Assembly: GCA_040755395.1 (NCBI GenBank)
Contig: JBFMAX010000005.1
Coordinates: forward strand, 1-64,000
From: Nitrospirota bacterium
Lineage (GTDB): Bacteria > Nitrospirota > Nitrospiria > Nitrospirales > Nitrospiraceae
Direction: 5' to 3'
Length of the DNA stretch: 64,000 bases
Part shown: piece after piece, positions 17,112-25,355 of the stretch
Position numbering within the stretch: the stretch's first letter is position 1
How the letters are laid out: every line of letters starts with the position of its first letter
Position numbers and translations under genes: made by a program
The notes under the pieces: model-generated
What the model saw: the letters and a program-made list of their open reading frames with translations, nothing else
Databases searched by the model: none
What the model was told of the DNA's origin: nothing

Positions 17112-19136
17112 TTAGCGTTTCAGACCGAGCAGCGTCTGCATCATCTCGTCTGCGATGACGATCATGCGAGACGCCGCCTCAAAGGCCCGTTGGTACTTCA
17201 TCATGTTGACCAGCTCCTCGTCGATCGAGACTCCGGAAACCTGCGCCCGGAACGTCTGCAGTTGTTCTTGGATGAATTGGCGGGCTTGGGATTCCCGGTC
17301 CGCCGCCTGGGCCGAGACCCCAAGACCGGTCGCCGCTTGCCGGTAGGCGTCGTTGAACGTCAGGTTGCCCAGACTCGCCAAGGCAGTGTTTTGTAGAGCG
17401 ATCAACGCCAGCACGGTCGCATTGTTCCCGGGAATCCCCGCCAGTGTGGACGAAGCCGCAACTTGTTGGCCGCTGGTAATAGCCACGGAAAGATTCTTCG
17501 CCGCATCCGTCCGCGAGTTGAACGCGAACACGTCATTGACCGCCGGCGCGCCGCTCAGGGTCACGCTGATGCCATCCACGTTGAAGCTCTGTGGACCGCT
17601 ATACGTCCCCGAAGCAGCCGTGCTCGTTCCGCTGAGCAGACCCAGCGACGCGCGCGCAGTACCGCCAGTGACCGCCACCGCCGAAGTGGACGCCGCTGAG
17701 TTCGAGGTGATAACGAACCGGCGGGTCATCACGTCAAAGGTGACGGTGACGCTCTTTCCCGCAGCGGCTAGCGTGGCATCCGCGTTGATCTTGCTCTGCA
17801 GCTCAGAAGCTAGGGCGGCTCCGCTAGTGTAAGGCTGTCCGGGAGGCGCCGCGCCGGTCAACGTGACCGTGCCCGAGGCGACCCCGTCCACCGTGAGCGT
17901 CAAGGTGTCGTTCGTGCCCGTGACGATCAGGATCGGCGTCTCCGGGGTCGGCGCGGCAATGGCCGTTCCGGTGTAGTTTCCCTTGATAGGGACGCCGGTC
18001 GTCACATCGATGATCGAATAAGCGCTCGCCGATGAGAACCGGATCTCGTAGTCGTGGAAGGCGAGCAGGCTGTTGGCCGTAATGGCTCCGCTTCCAATCA
18101 CCCCGGTGCCCGTGTTCGCGCTCTTGCTCGCCGTGGTCACCGAGAGCGGCACAAAGAAGTCCAACCCGGTGGATCCGTCCAAGCCGTATCCTTGACGGTG
18201 CAGTTGATTAACTTCGTTCGCGAGCGAGGCGGCCAACGTGTCGAAGCTACGCTGCAACTGCGGGATCGTGACATCGCGCACGTCCAACAGTCCCTTGAGC
18301 TTCCCGTCCGAGATCTGCGACGTGATGACGAGGGCCTTCGTCCCCCCGATGTTGTAGCCGACCTCCACCAAACCGTTGTTGTCCAAGTTTTCGACACCCG
18401 TGAGACTGCGGGTGGTCGCATCCTCGACAAGCGACAGGCCTCGTCCGATAAAGACCGACACCGCCCCGGTCGGGGTTTCGATCGCGGCGATATCAATCCG
18501 TTGAGCGAGGTCGTTCAGCGCCTGGTCCCGTTGGTCCCGCAGGTCGTTGGCATTTTGCCCGGTCACTTCGGCCGACACGATCTTCCCGTTCAGCTCCGCG
18601 ATCTGGTCGGCGAGGCTATTGATTTCCGTGATGGTCTGTTTGACTTGGGCGTTCAACGCCAGGCGAGATTCGCTCAAATAGGAGGCCGTTTCGTTCAAAC
18701 CTGCGGCGAGCGTGCCGGCCTTGGCCAGCAGCACAGACCTCGGAGTCGATTGGCCCGGCGCAGTCGAGACATCCGACAGCGCCTTGAAAAATTCGTCGAA
18801 CAGGGCCGAGAGTCCCTGATCGTTGGAGTCCCCGAACAAGCTCTGGAGCCTGAACAATTCGTCACGCGTCACCGTGAGGCGTCCGATACTTTCGTAGGAG
18901 TGTGTCAGTTCGCGGTTGATGAAGGTATCGACTGCCCGGCGGATCTGCGTCACCCGAACGCCTGTGCCGATCTGTCCTGGACGAAGATTCACGGGCTGGT
19001 TTTCACTCAGCATCACTTCCTGTCTGGAATAGCCCGGTGTATTGACGTTGGCGACATTGTGACCGGTCACCGTCAACCCTTGTTGTGCGACGGTCAATGC
19101 GGTCTTCGCGATGTCGAACAGTCCCGTGAGTCCCAT
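17112..19136 (-). CDS. flgK: Flagellar hook-filament junction protein FlgK
   Basis: 674 aa. N-terminal rod/hook motif LTVTGHNVANVNTPGYSRQE (residues 21-40), and C-terminal EELVNMMKYQRAFEAASRMI typical of FlgK. The middle (about 330-560) carries YEIRFSS (363-369), a Flagellin_IN-type NDTLTLTVDG (409-418) and other Thr/Ser/Gly-rich repeats shared with FlgL. FlgK is the first junction protein on the hook. It sits between flgN, its likely chaperone, and flgL, the conserved order. Confidence 0.95.
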   Translation of the reverse strand: MGLTGLFDIAKTALTVAQQGLTVTGHNVANVNTPGYSRQEVMLSENQPVNLRPGQIGTGVRVTQIRRAVDTFINRELTHSYESIGRLTVTRDELFRLQSLFGDSNDQGLSALFDEFFKALSDVSTAPGQSTPRSVLLAKAGTLAAGLNETASYLSESRLALNAQVKQTITEINSLADQIAELNGKIVSAEVTGQNANDLRDQRDQALNDLAQRIDIAAIETPTGAVSVFIGRGLSLVEDATTRSLTGVENLDNNGLVEVGYNIGGTKALVITSQISDGKLKGLLDVRDVTIPQLQRSFDTLAASLANEVNQLHRQGYGLDGSTGLDFFVPLSVTTASKSANTGTGVIGSGAITANSLLAFHDYEIRFSSASAYSIIDVTTGVPIKGNYTGTAIAAPTPETPILIVTGTNDTLTLTVDGVASGTVTLTGAAPPGQPYTSGAALASELQSKINADATLAAAGKSVTVTFDVMTRRFVITSNSAASTSAVAVTGGTARASLGLLSGTSTAASGTYSGPQSFNVDGISVTLSGAPAVNDVFAFNSRTDAAKNLSVAITSGQQVAASSTLAGIPGNNATVLALIALQNTALASLGNLTFNDAYRQAATGLGVSAQAADRESQARQFIQEQLQTFRAQVSGVSIDEELVNMMKYQRAFEAASRMIVIADEMMQTLLGLKR

Positions 19137-19140
19137 CCCT

Positions 19141-19650
19141 TCAACCTTTCTGCATGACCATCGCCGCGGCGGCGCCAGCCGTTTGGACCCGGCCTGAAGC
19201 CGAATAGAGCCCGTCCCCGCCCATGGCGTCCTGCCAGACCCTGAGTCCGCGATACAAGAAATTTTGGAAGTCGGCGATCATCATGGCGTTCAAAGCGATC
19301 TCACGGCGAACTCGACGGATCGTGGCGGCGAAATTCTCGAGTCGCTGGTCGAGCAATCGGGCGTCCGGCGTCTTCACGCGCGAGAGCACGACCGACAGGC
19401 TCATCTTCTCCCGGTCGAGCTTCAAGTCATCCGCGAGACGCCCCATCACGGCTGAGCGCTCCTCTTCCAAGGCCTGAAGAGTCTGGAGAATGTTCACCCT
19501 GGTTTCGTTGATCTCGGCGAATTGTTGAATCGCCAGACGGCGGACGGCGATCCGCTCTTGCTGAACCGTCGCTTCCAGCCGATCGCATTGGATCTCTTCA
19601 CGGCGGAGGATATCGATCAGGTGGGTGATGAGCGAGTGTATGTCCCGCAT
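19141..19650 (-). CDS. flgN: FlgN-like chaperone for FlgK/FlgL
   Basis: 169 aa, largely helical and rich in Glu/Arg, with FlgN-type features such as IHSLITHLIDILRREEIQCD at the N-terminus. FlgN is a cytoplasmic export chaperone that keeps FlgK and FlgL competent for secretion. Sequence conservation in the family is low; the position between flgM and flgK is the stronger evidence. It ends with an Ala-rich tail. Confidence 0.8.
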   Translation of the reverse strand: MRDIHSLITHLIDILRREEIQCDRLEATVQQERIAVRRLAIQQFAEINETRVNILQTLQALEEERSAVMGRLADDLKLDREKMSLSVVLSRVKTPDARLLDQRLENFAATIRRVRREIALNAMMIADFQNFLYRGLRVWQDAMGGDGLYSASGRVQTAGAAAAMVMQKG

Positions 19651-19740
19651 ACGTCTCCCCGCGTCAGGGTCCGGCTGAGCCAGTGTGCGTCCCCGGCCGC
19701 CGCCTGCTCAGATCGGGGTCCTGCAGCAGAGAGGAGCGGA

Positions 19741-20043
19741 TCAGAGAACGGCGTCCGTCAGAACGTCCCGAATGATTGCGTCCGCGACCTGCTTGCCCTT
19801 CACGTCGTAGGTGCCGGCCTCGATCGCCTTGCGGATCTGCTCGACCCGTTCGGTCCGAACGAGATCGGGCTGATCGATCAGAGTCTTGATCCGTTGGAGC
19901 TCCTTGGCCTCCTTCGAGATCTCAACCTGATCGCGGCGGACAGAAAGGTCGCCTTGCTTCTTGCCGGCAACCTTCTCCGTCTCCTGGACGCCGAGCAGAA
20001 CCTTGGCCAGCTCATTTGCCCGGCCGTTGCCTGAAATGCGCAT
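19741..20043 (-). CDS. flgM: Anti-sigma-28 factor FlgM
   Basis: 100 aa with the FlgM C-terminal sigma-binding region (DLVRTERVEQIRKAIEAGTY, then VKGKQVADAIIRD). FlgM holds FliA inactive in the cytoplasm until it is exported through the completed hook-basal body. It starts 32 bp inside the end of flgJ. A sigma-28-type promoter at 20127-20154 inside flgJ would let FliA drive its own inhibitor, as known in other flagellar systems. Confidence 0.9.
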   Translation of the reverse strand: MRISGNGRANELAKVLLGVQETEKVAGKKQGDLSVRRDQVEISKEAKELQRIKTLIDQPDLVRTERVEQIRKAIEAGTYDVKGKQVADAIIRDVLTDAVL

Positions 20044-20500
20044 CGCTCAACTCCTTATTCCCTCCGGAGGGCAAAACCTGCAGAGAGCGCCCCTGTCCCC
20101 CTGCACTTTCGGCCCCGTCGGTTGTTATATCGGCAAAAATCGGTCCGGACTTGAGCGTTATTTTATCACCTGATTCCGCCTGCTTATGAGCATAATGGGC
20201 CTCGATCATCGCAGCCAACCCGAGACCGCCAGCCTGGGCGGCCAACCGGCCGATCTCCTGATCGTAGAATGTGTAGAACATTTGCCCAGCTTTGTTCTCG
20301 AACAGGCCGGTGGGCACCGTTTCCCGCATCGCTTTCATCAACTGCCCGATGAAATAGCCTTCGAATTCTTGCGCAGCTTCCTTGAGACTCCGTAAATCCT
20401 TGGGGTTGGCCGTAACGGCGTGCCCGGCTCGGTCCATCGCGCGGCTCAGGCTCAGCTCGGCCAAGCCTCGGCTCGTATCGTGCAGCACGATACTGTCCAT
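20012..20500 (-). CDS. flgJ: FlgJ rod-binding scaffold, N-terminal domain only
   Basis: 162 aa with the Rod-binding domain (LKEAAQEFEGYFIGQLMKAM, then FENKAGQMFYTFYDQEIGRL). The C-terminal muramidase domain of enterobacterial FlgJ is absent, so another peptidoglycan hydrolase must open the wall for the rod. FlgJ acts as the rod cap in the periplasm. It follows flgI, overlaps flgM by 32 bp, and its 3' half contains the flgM promoter candidate. Confidence 0.9.
   Translation of the reverse strand: MDSIVLHDTSRGLAELSLSRAMDRAGHAVTANPKDLRSLKEAAQEFEGYFIGQLMKAMRETVPTGLFENKAGQMFYTFYDQEIGRLAAQAGGLGLAAMIEAHYAHKQAESGDKITLKSGPIFADITTDGAESAGGQGRSLQVLPSGGNKELSDAHFRQRPGK
20127..20154 (-). promoter_or_regulatory. 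Sigma-28-type promoter before flgM, inside flgJ
   Basis: On the minus strand: TCAAGTCC, 12 bp, GCCGATAT. It matches the element at 10213-10240 in both boxes and in the unusual 12-bp spacing. Transcription would start near 20120, about 75 nt before the flgM ATG. Confidence 0.5.
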
Positions 20501-20564
20501 TCACAACCTCCTCATCCCGAACAGCGCCATGATCCTGACCCTGTGATCCACGCGGTCGTCGGGG

Positions 20565-21725
20565 TCAGATGATTTCGAGATTCGCCTGCAACGCGCCAGC
20601 CGATCTCAACGCCGATAAAATCGCCACCAGGTCGCGTGGCGTGACACCCACGGCGTTGAGAGCCCTGACCACATCCCCGAGCGTGACCGTCTCGTCCACC
20701 ACCATCAACCGCGCTTCTTGTTCCTTCACTTCGGCCTGCACATCTGGCGTCACAACCGTTTGGCCGCCGGTGGACCCGATGACCGGTGCCGGAGGCTGCG
20801 ACACGTTGAGCGTGCTCTTCACAGAGATTGTGAGATTGCCGTGCGAGATGGCGCATGTCGAGAGCCGTACGTACTCGCCCAACACCACGGTGCCCGTCCG
20901 TTCATTCACGACGACTTTTGCCGGCGCGTCCACTGCCACCTCGAGGCCCTCGATCTGGGCGATGTACTCGGCGACCCGACCTTGAAAACTGTTTGGAATC
21001 GACGACTTCACCAGCGTGGCATTCACCGGAACGGCTGTCCCCCGCCCGAACATGTTATCGATTGCTTCCGCTGTCCGGATGGCAGTCGTAAAATCACCTT
21101 GCCGCAGCAAAATCGACACAGAATCCCAGTGTTCGATGTTGACCGCAGCTTCTTTCTCAATGATGGCGCCGCCCGGCACCACGCCGGCGGCCTGGTGGTT
21201 CTTGGTCACCGTCGCGCCGCCGGCCCCGCCGACCCCGCCCAGGAATCCGCCGATCGACACCGGTCCTTGAGCCACGGCGTACACCTGTTGATTCGCCGCC
21301 TTCAATGGGGTGAGCAACAAGGTTCCTCCCTGTAAGCTCTTGGCATTGGCCATCGACGACACCACCGCGTCGACGGTCATGCCGGGCTTTGCGAAAGGCG
21401 GCAGCTTGGCCGTCACCATCACCGAGGCGATGTTCCGCGTCAGCAACTGAATCGGGTCGATCACCAGATTAATCCCCATCTTATTGAGCATCGACATCAT
21501 CGCTTGGATCGTGAACTGGCCGCCGATGACCTGATCGCCGCTGCGATCCAAGCCGACGACAAGGCCATACCCGATCAACTGGTTTTCGCGCACGCCTTCG
21601 AACGTGCCGATATCCTTGATCCGCACGGCTTCGGCCGTTCCGGCTAGCAACACATAGCAAATGGCGAATAGCAGAGTGCGACGAACCTGAGAGGATCGAA
21701 TGGTAAACGGCGAGAAGCGTCTCAT
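20565..21725 (-). CDS. flgI: Flagellar P-ring protein FlgI
   Basis: 386 aa. N-terminal signal peptide (VRRTLLFAICYVLLAGTAEA), then the mature start VRIKDIGTFEGVRENQLIGY, the conserved FlgI beginning. The C-terminal LGDVVRALNAVGVTPRDLVA segment is also diagnostic. FlgI forms the periplasmic P ring around the rod, helped by the chaperone FlgA encoded two genes upstream. Implies a Gram-negative envelope. Confidence 0.97.
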   Translation of the reverse strand: MRRFSPFTIRSSQVRRTLLFAICYVLLAGTAEAVRIKDIGTFEGVRENQLIGYGLVVGLDRSGDQVIGGQFTIQAMMSMLNKMGINLVIDPIQLLTRNIASVMVTAKLPPFAKPGMTVDAVVSSMANAKSLQGGTLLLTPLKAANQQVYAVAQGPVSIGGFLGGVGGAGGATVTKNHQAAGVVPGGAIIEKEAAVNIEHWDSVSILLRQGDFTTAIRTAEAIDNMFGRGTAVPVNATLVKSSIPNSFQGRVAEYIAQIEGLEVAVDAPAKVVVNERTGTVVLGEYVRLSTCAISHGNLTISVKSTLNVSQPPAPVIGSTGGQTVVTPDVQAEVKEQEARLMVVDETVTLGDVVRALNAVGVTPRDLVAILSALRSAGALQANLEII

Positions 21726-21795
21726 CCCGGTTCCCTCTTACCGACTCCTGACCGCCAGCGGCAAGCTATTGGCTCCTCATGAGCACGGTCCAACC

Positions 21796-21825
21796 GGGGA
21801 CAGGCACCGCGTGGGGACTGTCCCC
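21796..21825. repeat. REP-like inverted repeat between flgI and flgH
   Basis: GGGGACAG ... CTGTCCCC, perfect 8-bp arms enclosing GCACC-GC-GTGGGGA, in which CAC/GTG pairs further. This type of GGGGACAGGCACC palindrome is a dispersed intergenic repeat in several genomes. It lies in the 123-bp flgH-flgI gap and could act as an mRNA processing or stability hairpin. Confidence 0.6.
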
Positions 21826-21848
21826 CTTCTCACGCGGATCCACTCCCC

Positions 21849-22562
21849 TTAGAACGGATAAATCCAGTCCAGAATTCTCACCAACCAGCCAGGCCGTTGC
21901 ACGTCATCGACGACCCCCAAGCCTGAATATTCGATCCTCGCATCCGCAATGGCCGTCGAGAGCACCGTGTTCTTGGTATCCACATCGACACGACGGACAA
22001 CCCCGGCGATCTTCATGACCTGCTTTTCGCTGTTGACCGTGACTTCCCGGCTGCCCTCGATGCGAAGATCGCCGTTGGGAAGGACCTCCGTCACCATCGC
22101 CGAGATCGTGCCGGTCAACGTGTCCGCCCGGCTCGTCGCACCTTTTCCGCCGAACTTATTTTTGGCGCCGGCATCAACGCCGAGTCCGCGCTTCGCTTCT
22201 GCGCCCAGCCGGAATCCCGGAATGCCGAGATAGCCGATTCCCGTTCCCGATAAGCCATTCTCGATGGTGGATTCCCGCTCGGCCTTCGTATCGGCAGTCT
22301 TGGACCCACTGTGCTTCTCGACGATTTTGACTGTGAGGATGTCCCCGACCCGCATGGCCCGCAAATCCTCATAGAGATAGGCCCGCCCGTTTTCTTCCTG
22401 CCACAGCGAGCCCGTGGTCTTGGGAGGAGGCAAAGGCGCCACCACGACTTTGGATTGGACCGGTTCAGTGGACTGGCATCCGGCGAGGCTGACGCCGATC
22501 GCCAGCGCCAGGCACGCGAGACCGGATCCGGCCCGAAGGCCTCCGCGATCAATAGTCAACAC
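21849..22562 (-). CDS. flgH: Flagellar L-ring lipoprotein FlgH
   Basis: 237 aa from a GTG at 22562, chosen because AGGAG lies 6 nt upstream and because this start puts a lipobox (VSLAGC, Cys29) at the end of a normal lipoprotein signal. The frame is open further upstream but overlaps flgA. Conserved FlgH segments are GSLWQEENGRAYLYEDLRAM, VGDILTVKIVE and GDLRIEGSREVTVNSEKQ. FlgH forms the outer-membrane L ring. The start lies within the last 14 bp of flgA, indicating translational coupling. Confidence 0.93.
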   Translation of the reverse strand: MLTIDRGGLRAGSGLACLALAIGVSLAGCQSTEPVQSKVVVAPLPPPKTTGSLWQEENGRAYLYEDLRAMRVGDILTVKIVEKHSGSKTADTKAERESTIENGLSGTGIGYLGIPGFRLGAEAKRGLGVDAGAKNKFGGKGATSRADTLTGTISAMVTEVLPNGDLRIEGSREVTVNSEKQVMKIAGVVRRVDVDTKNTVLSTAIADARIEYSGLGVVDDVQRPGWLVRILDWIYPF

Positions 22563-23310
22563 GGACCACTCCTGGGGCGACGACTTTGGCTTTGATCTCC
22601 CGGCCGGAATCGAGATTGGCGACGGAGACGTACTGCCCGAGTTGACCCGCAGACCTGCTGACGCCCACGGTGTGGATGTAGAGCCCCCCGCCTTTCGCTT
22701 CAATCGTGACCCGATCGCCCCTGCGCACGACGTAGGCTTTCCTGAGCACCGACAGCCGTACCGGGCTTTGCGCCTGAATGGGAATGGCGGCGCTCTTGCC
22801 GATGACGTCGTTCATGTCCACGGCGAAGTTGTGCTTGAGATCCACGAGCTTCACCCGCGTGAGGGTCAAATCGTCCGCCTCGATTAGCTCATCCGGCTTG
22901 ATCAGCCGTTTCGCCGCCACGACATCCGCGTACGCGGCGATGTCCGCCAGCGCCTCGACCGTACCGGCATCCCGGCCGTTCGCCCGCATCAGCACGCGAA
23001 AGAGACGGCGGCCTAGACCCTCTTGGAGCGCACCGGGCAGGACGGCCAATTCGAGCGCGCCTCCCGGCGCAGGGATCGGTTCCTGCGGGTCGAGCAGCGT
23101 GACCCGGACCTCGTGCGCCTTGCCGCCGAAGTGTCGCTCGAGATGGCGGGCGATCGTCTGGCGGATGAGTTCCGGTTGGACGACGAAGCCGTTTCTCTTC
23201 GCGCTCACCGGGATCGACTCTCCGGATCCGCGTTGGGCCGCCTCGGCCCACCCGAGCGCGAGACCCATGAACGCCCAGACGGCAACCCCGATTCTCAAGG
23301 CCTGCGCCAT
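22549..23310 (-). CDS. flgA: P-ring assembly chaperone FlgA
   Basis: 253 aa: signal peptide (VAVWAFMGLALGWAEA region), a variable N-terminal domain, then the SAF-type C-terminal domain with IKPDELIEADDLTLTRVKL, YVVRRGDRVTIEAKGGGLYI and GREIKAKVVAPGVVRVDY. FlgA is a periplasmic chaperone for FlgI. The order flgG-flgA-flgH-flgI is the common one. ATG at 23310, 19 bp after flgG. Confidence 0.93.
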   Translation of the reverse strand: MAQALRIGVAVWAFMGLALGWAEAAQRGSGESIPVSAKRNGFVVQPELIRQTIARHLERHFGGKAHEVRVTLLDPQEPIPAPGGALELAVLPGALQEGLGRRLFRVLMRANGRDAGTVEALADIAAYADVVAAKRLIKPDELIEADDLTLTRVKLVDLKHNFAVDMNDVIGKSAAIPIQAQSPVRLSVLRKAYVVRRGDRVTIEAKGGGLYIHTVGVSRSAGQLGQYVSVANLDSGREIKAKVVAPGVVRVDY

Positions 23311-23329
23311 CTTGCCGGCTCCGTACCTT

Positions 23330-24121
23330 CTATCGTCTCAGATTGTTGGCGATCGCCATCATTTCATCGGCCGCCTGGATGGTCTTGGAATTGATCTCGT
23401 AACTGCGCTGGGCGATGATCATGTTGACCATTTCCTCCGCCAAATTGACGTTCGAACTCTCCAGGAAGCCTTGCTGGATCACCCCGAAGCCGGTTGAGAA
23501 GCCGCCAGTGCCCTGAATCGGCGGACCGGATGCGAAACTGTCAAGAAAGAGGTTGTTCCCCATGGCAATCAACGCGGACGGATTGTCGAAACGAACCATT
23601 TGGATCTGCCCGACCTGCGACGCTTGGGTAACGCCGGGCAACAGCACGGAGACCGTGCCGTCCTGAGCGATGTCGATTTTGAGGGCGCCGGACGGAATGG
23701 TGATGACCGGGTTGAGCAGGTCGCCGTCGCCCGTGACCAGGTTGCCGACATTATCCCGTTTGAACGACCCGTTGCGAGTGTACATGATGGTGCCGTCCGG
23801 CCTGGCCACCTGAAAAAAGCCCGGGCCGTCGATGGCCAGGTCCAATTCGTTGTTGGTCTGCCGCATGTTGCCCTGTATCCACTCTTTCGCCACCGTAACG
23901 GGTCTGACGCCGGCGCCGACCTGGACGCCCACGGGAAAGACGCCGACGTTCGACGCATTGGTGCCCGGCAGCCGGTGAATCTGGTAGAGCAGATCCGCGA
24001 ACTCGGCACGGCTCCGCTTGAACGAGTTGGTATTCACGTTCGCCAGATTGTGGGCGATGGTGTCGACGTTCAGTTGCTGCGCGGTCATCCCGGTGGCCGC
24101 AGTCCACATGGCGCGAATCAT
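23330..24121 (-). CDS. flgG: Distal rod protein FlgG
   Basis: 263 aa, exactly the usual FlgG length. N-terminal AATGMTAQQLNVDTIAHNLA (NVNTNSFK follows) and C-terminal EEMVNMIIAQRSYEINSKTI are signature FlgG motifs. FlgG polymerises into the distal rod below the hook. It is preceded by flgF across a 113-bp gap containing a short GGAGA/TCTCC hairpin and pyrimidine-rich sequence. Confidence 0.97.
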   Translation of the reverse strand: MIRAMWTAATGMTAQQLNVDTIAHNLANVNTNSFKRSRAEFADLLYQIHRLPGTNASNVGVFPVGVQVGAGVRPVTVAKEWIQGNMRQTNNELDLAIDGPGFFQVARPDGTIMYTRNGSFKRDNVGNLVTGDGDLLNPVITIPSGALKIDIAQDGTVSVLLPGVTQASQVGQIQMVRFDNPSALIAMGNNLFLDSFASGPPIQGTGGFSTGFGVIQQGFLESSNVNLAEEMVNMIIAQRSYEINSKTIQAADEMMAIANNLRR

Positions 24122-24234
24122 CGTTTCCTCCTCAAAAAGGGCGCACGGCGGCGGGCACGAGGCTAGGAGAAATCTCCGCTTACTGCCTTCTTCTTTCGCC
24201 CATCGCCCCCGGCCCTTTACCTCTAACCCTTGCG

Positions 24235-25008
24235 TTATCCAGCTCGTCCGACATCTTGGATCGCCACTTCCGTGATCCGATCAAAGGTCCGAATCAGCTT
24301 TTGAGCCGCCTCATAGACCCTCATCCCTTGAATCATCTTGACCATCTCTCCGATCGCGTTCACGTTTGATTCCTCGATGTAGCCGGCCTGGATCTGCGGA
24401 TTCTTCATCAGTTCGGCCTTCTCCCCGAAGAACAGTCCTTCAGCCACCTTCTCCGGCATAGCGTCGTCGGGGAATTTCATCACCTTGAGTGTGGCAACCG
24501 TCCGGCCGTCGACCTGAATCGTCCCTTGACCGGTGATCTGGATCGTGCCCGGCGGAATCCTGATCTCTCCCTTCAGCCCCATGACCGGATAACCAAGATT
24601 CGTAACCAACCGTCGCTGGTGATCCAGCGAGAACATTCCGTTGCGCGTGTACCGCGGACCCTGCGGCGTTTTGATTTCGAAAAACCCGTCACCTTGGATG
24701 GCCACATCCAAGGGGTTGCCGGTCATGCGCACCCGGCCCGACTCGAACGCGGTCTTCACCCTGTGCGGCGCGGAGAACACCCGTTCCGACCCTCCGGTCG
24801 GTCGCGCCGTGATCATGTTCGCGATGAAGGTGGTGAGCCCTACTTGAGGAGCCGGACCGCTCATGCGCCGGGTGAACACTGCCTGAAAGGCCTGCTCGTC
24901 CTGCTTAAACCCAGCCGTGTTGACGTTGGCGATGTTGTTGGCAAGGAGCTGCATGCGCCGTTCTTCAGCCAGTGCGCCGGAGAGAATGGGATAAATGCCT
25001 CGATTCAT
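24235..25008 (-). CDS. flgF: Proximal rod protein FlgF
   Basis: 257 aa from the ATG at 25008, selected by the AGGGAG Shine-Dalgarno 8 nt upstream and by the conserved start MNRGIYPILSGALAEERRMQ. Rod signature NNIANVNTAGFK follows, and the C-terminal NAIGEMVKMIQGMRVYEAAQ is typical. FlgF is part of the rod. First gene of the flgF-to-fliW series, with a strong sigma-54 element 45 bp upstream (25053-25067). Confidence 0.93.
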   Translation of the reverse strand: MNRGIYPILSGALAEERRMQLLANNIANVNTAGFKQDEQAFQAVFTRRMSGPAPQVGLTTFIANMITARPTGGSERVFSAPHRVKTAFESGRVRMTGNPLDVAIQGDGFFEIKTPQGPRYTRNGMFSLDHQRRLVTNLGYPVMGLKGEIRIPPGTIQITGQGTIQVDGRTVATLKVMKFPDDAMPEKVAEGLFFGEKAELMKNPQIQAGYIEESNVNAIGEMVKMIQGMRVYEAAQKLIRTFDRITEVAIQDVGRAG

Positions 25009-25052
25009 CGTCTGGCTCCCTGAGTAGGCGTGAGCGTCAGCCGAAAGGACTC

Positions 25053-25067
25053 GCAACATGCATGCCA
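25053..25067 (-). promoter_or_regulatory. Sigma-54 (-24/-12) promoter of flgF operon
   Basis: TGGCATGCATGTTGC on the minus strand: near-consensus TGGCAYG-N4-TTGC with correct spacing. The transcript would start near 25041, giving a leader of about 33 nt to flgF with its SD. Requires an NtrC-family activator such as those at 50273-51691 or 55320-56732. Confidence 0.75.
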
Positions 25068-25084
25068 CCGTTTTCCGTTGACCG

Positions 25085-25123
25085 TTGTCAGTTCTCCGCT
25101 AACCGTAAACGGAGAACTGACAA
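25085..25123. repeat. Perfect 14-bp inverted repeat upstream of flgF promoter
   Basis: TTGTCAGTTCTCCG, 11-bp loop, and exact reverse complement. It lies 18 bp upstream of the -24 element in the 347-bp gap 25009-25355. Flanking it are two diverged copies of CACCGTTTTYCRTTGACCGTT (25068-25088 and ~25143-25163). It has no U-tract. Options are a REP-like unit, a boundary hairpin after the GGDEF gene, or an activator site. Confidence 0.7.
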
Positions 25124-25355
25124 TGGCTTACAGATTCCATTCACCGTTTTTCATTGACCGTTCATTGCCATTGGGGGACGGGAAACGTAGAACGGTTCAC
25201 GGTGCTAGGCAGGGCTTGCCGCGATAGGGAAAAAGGTTCCGGTCCACCGCTCACGGGCCATCGCCGCGCCCGGCTCCGTGACGGATGCCTGACGAACGAG
25301 AACGGCCCGATCCGATGAGCGATGATGCGGCAGAGCCCCGAGGCCTGGCGAAAGA

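Noticed and set aside
18054-19157. 367-codon open frame on plus over flgK
   Set aside because: Antisense shadow with atypical composition and no RBS.
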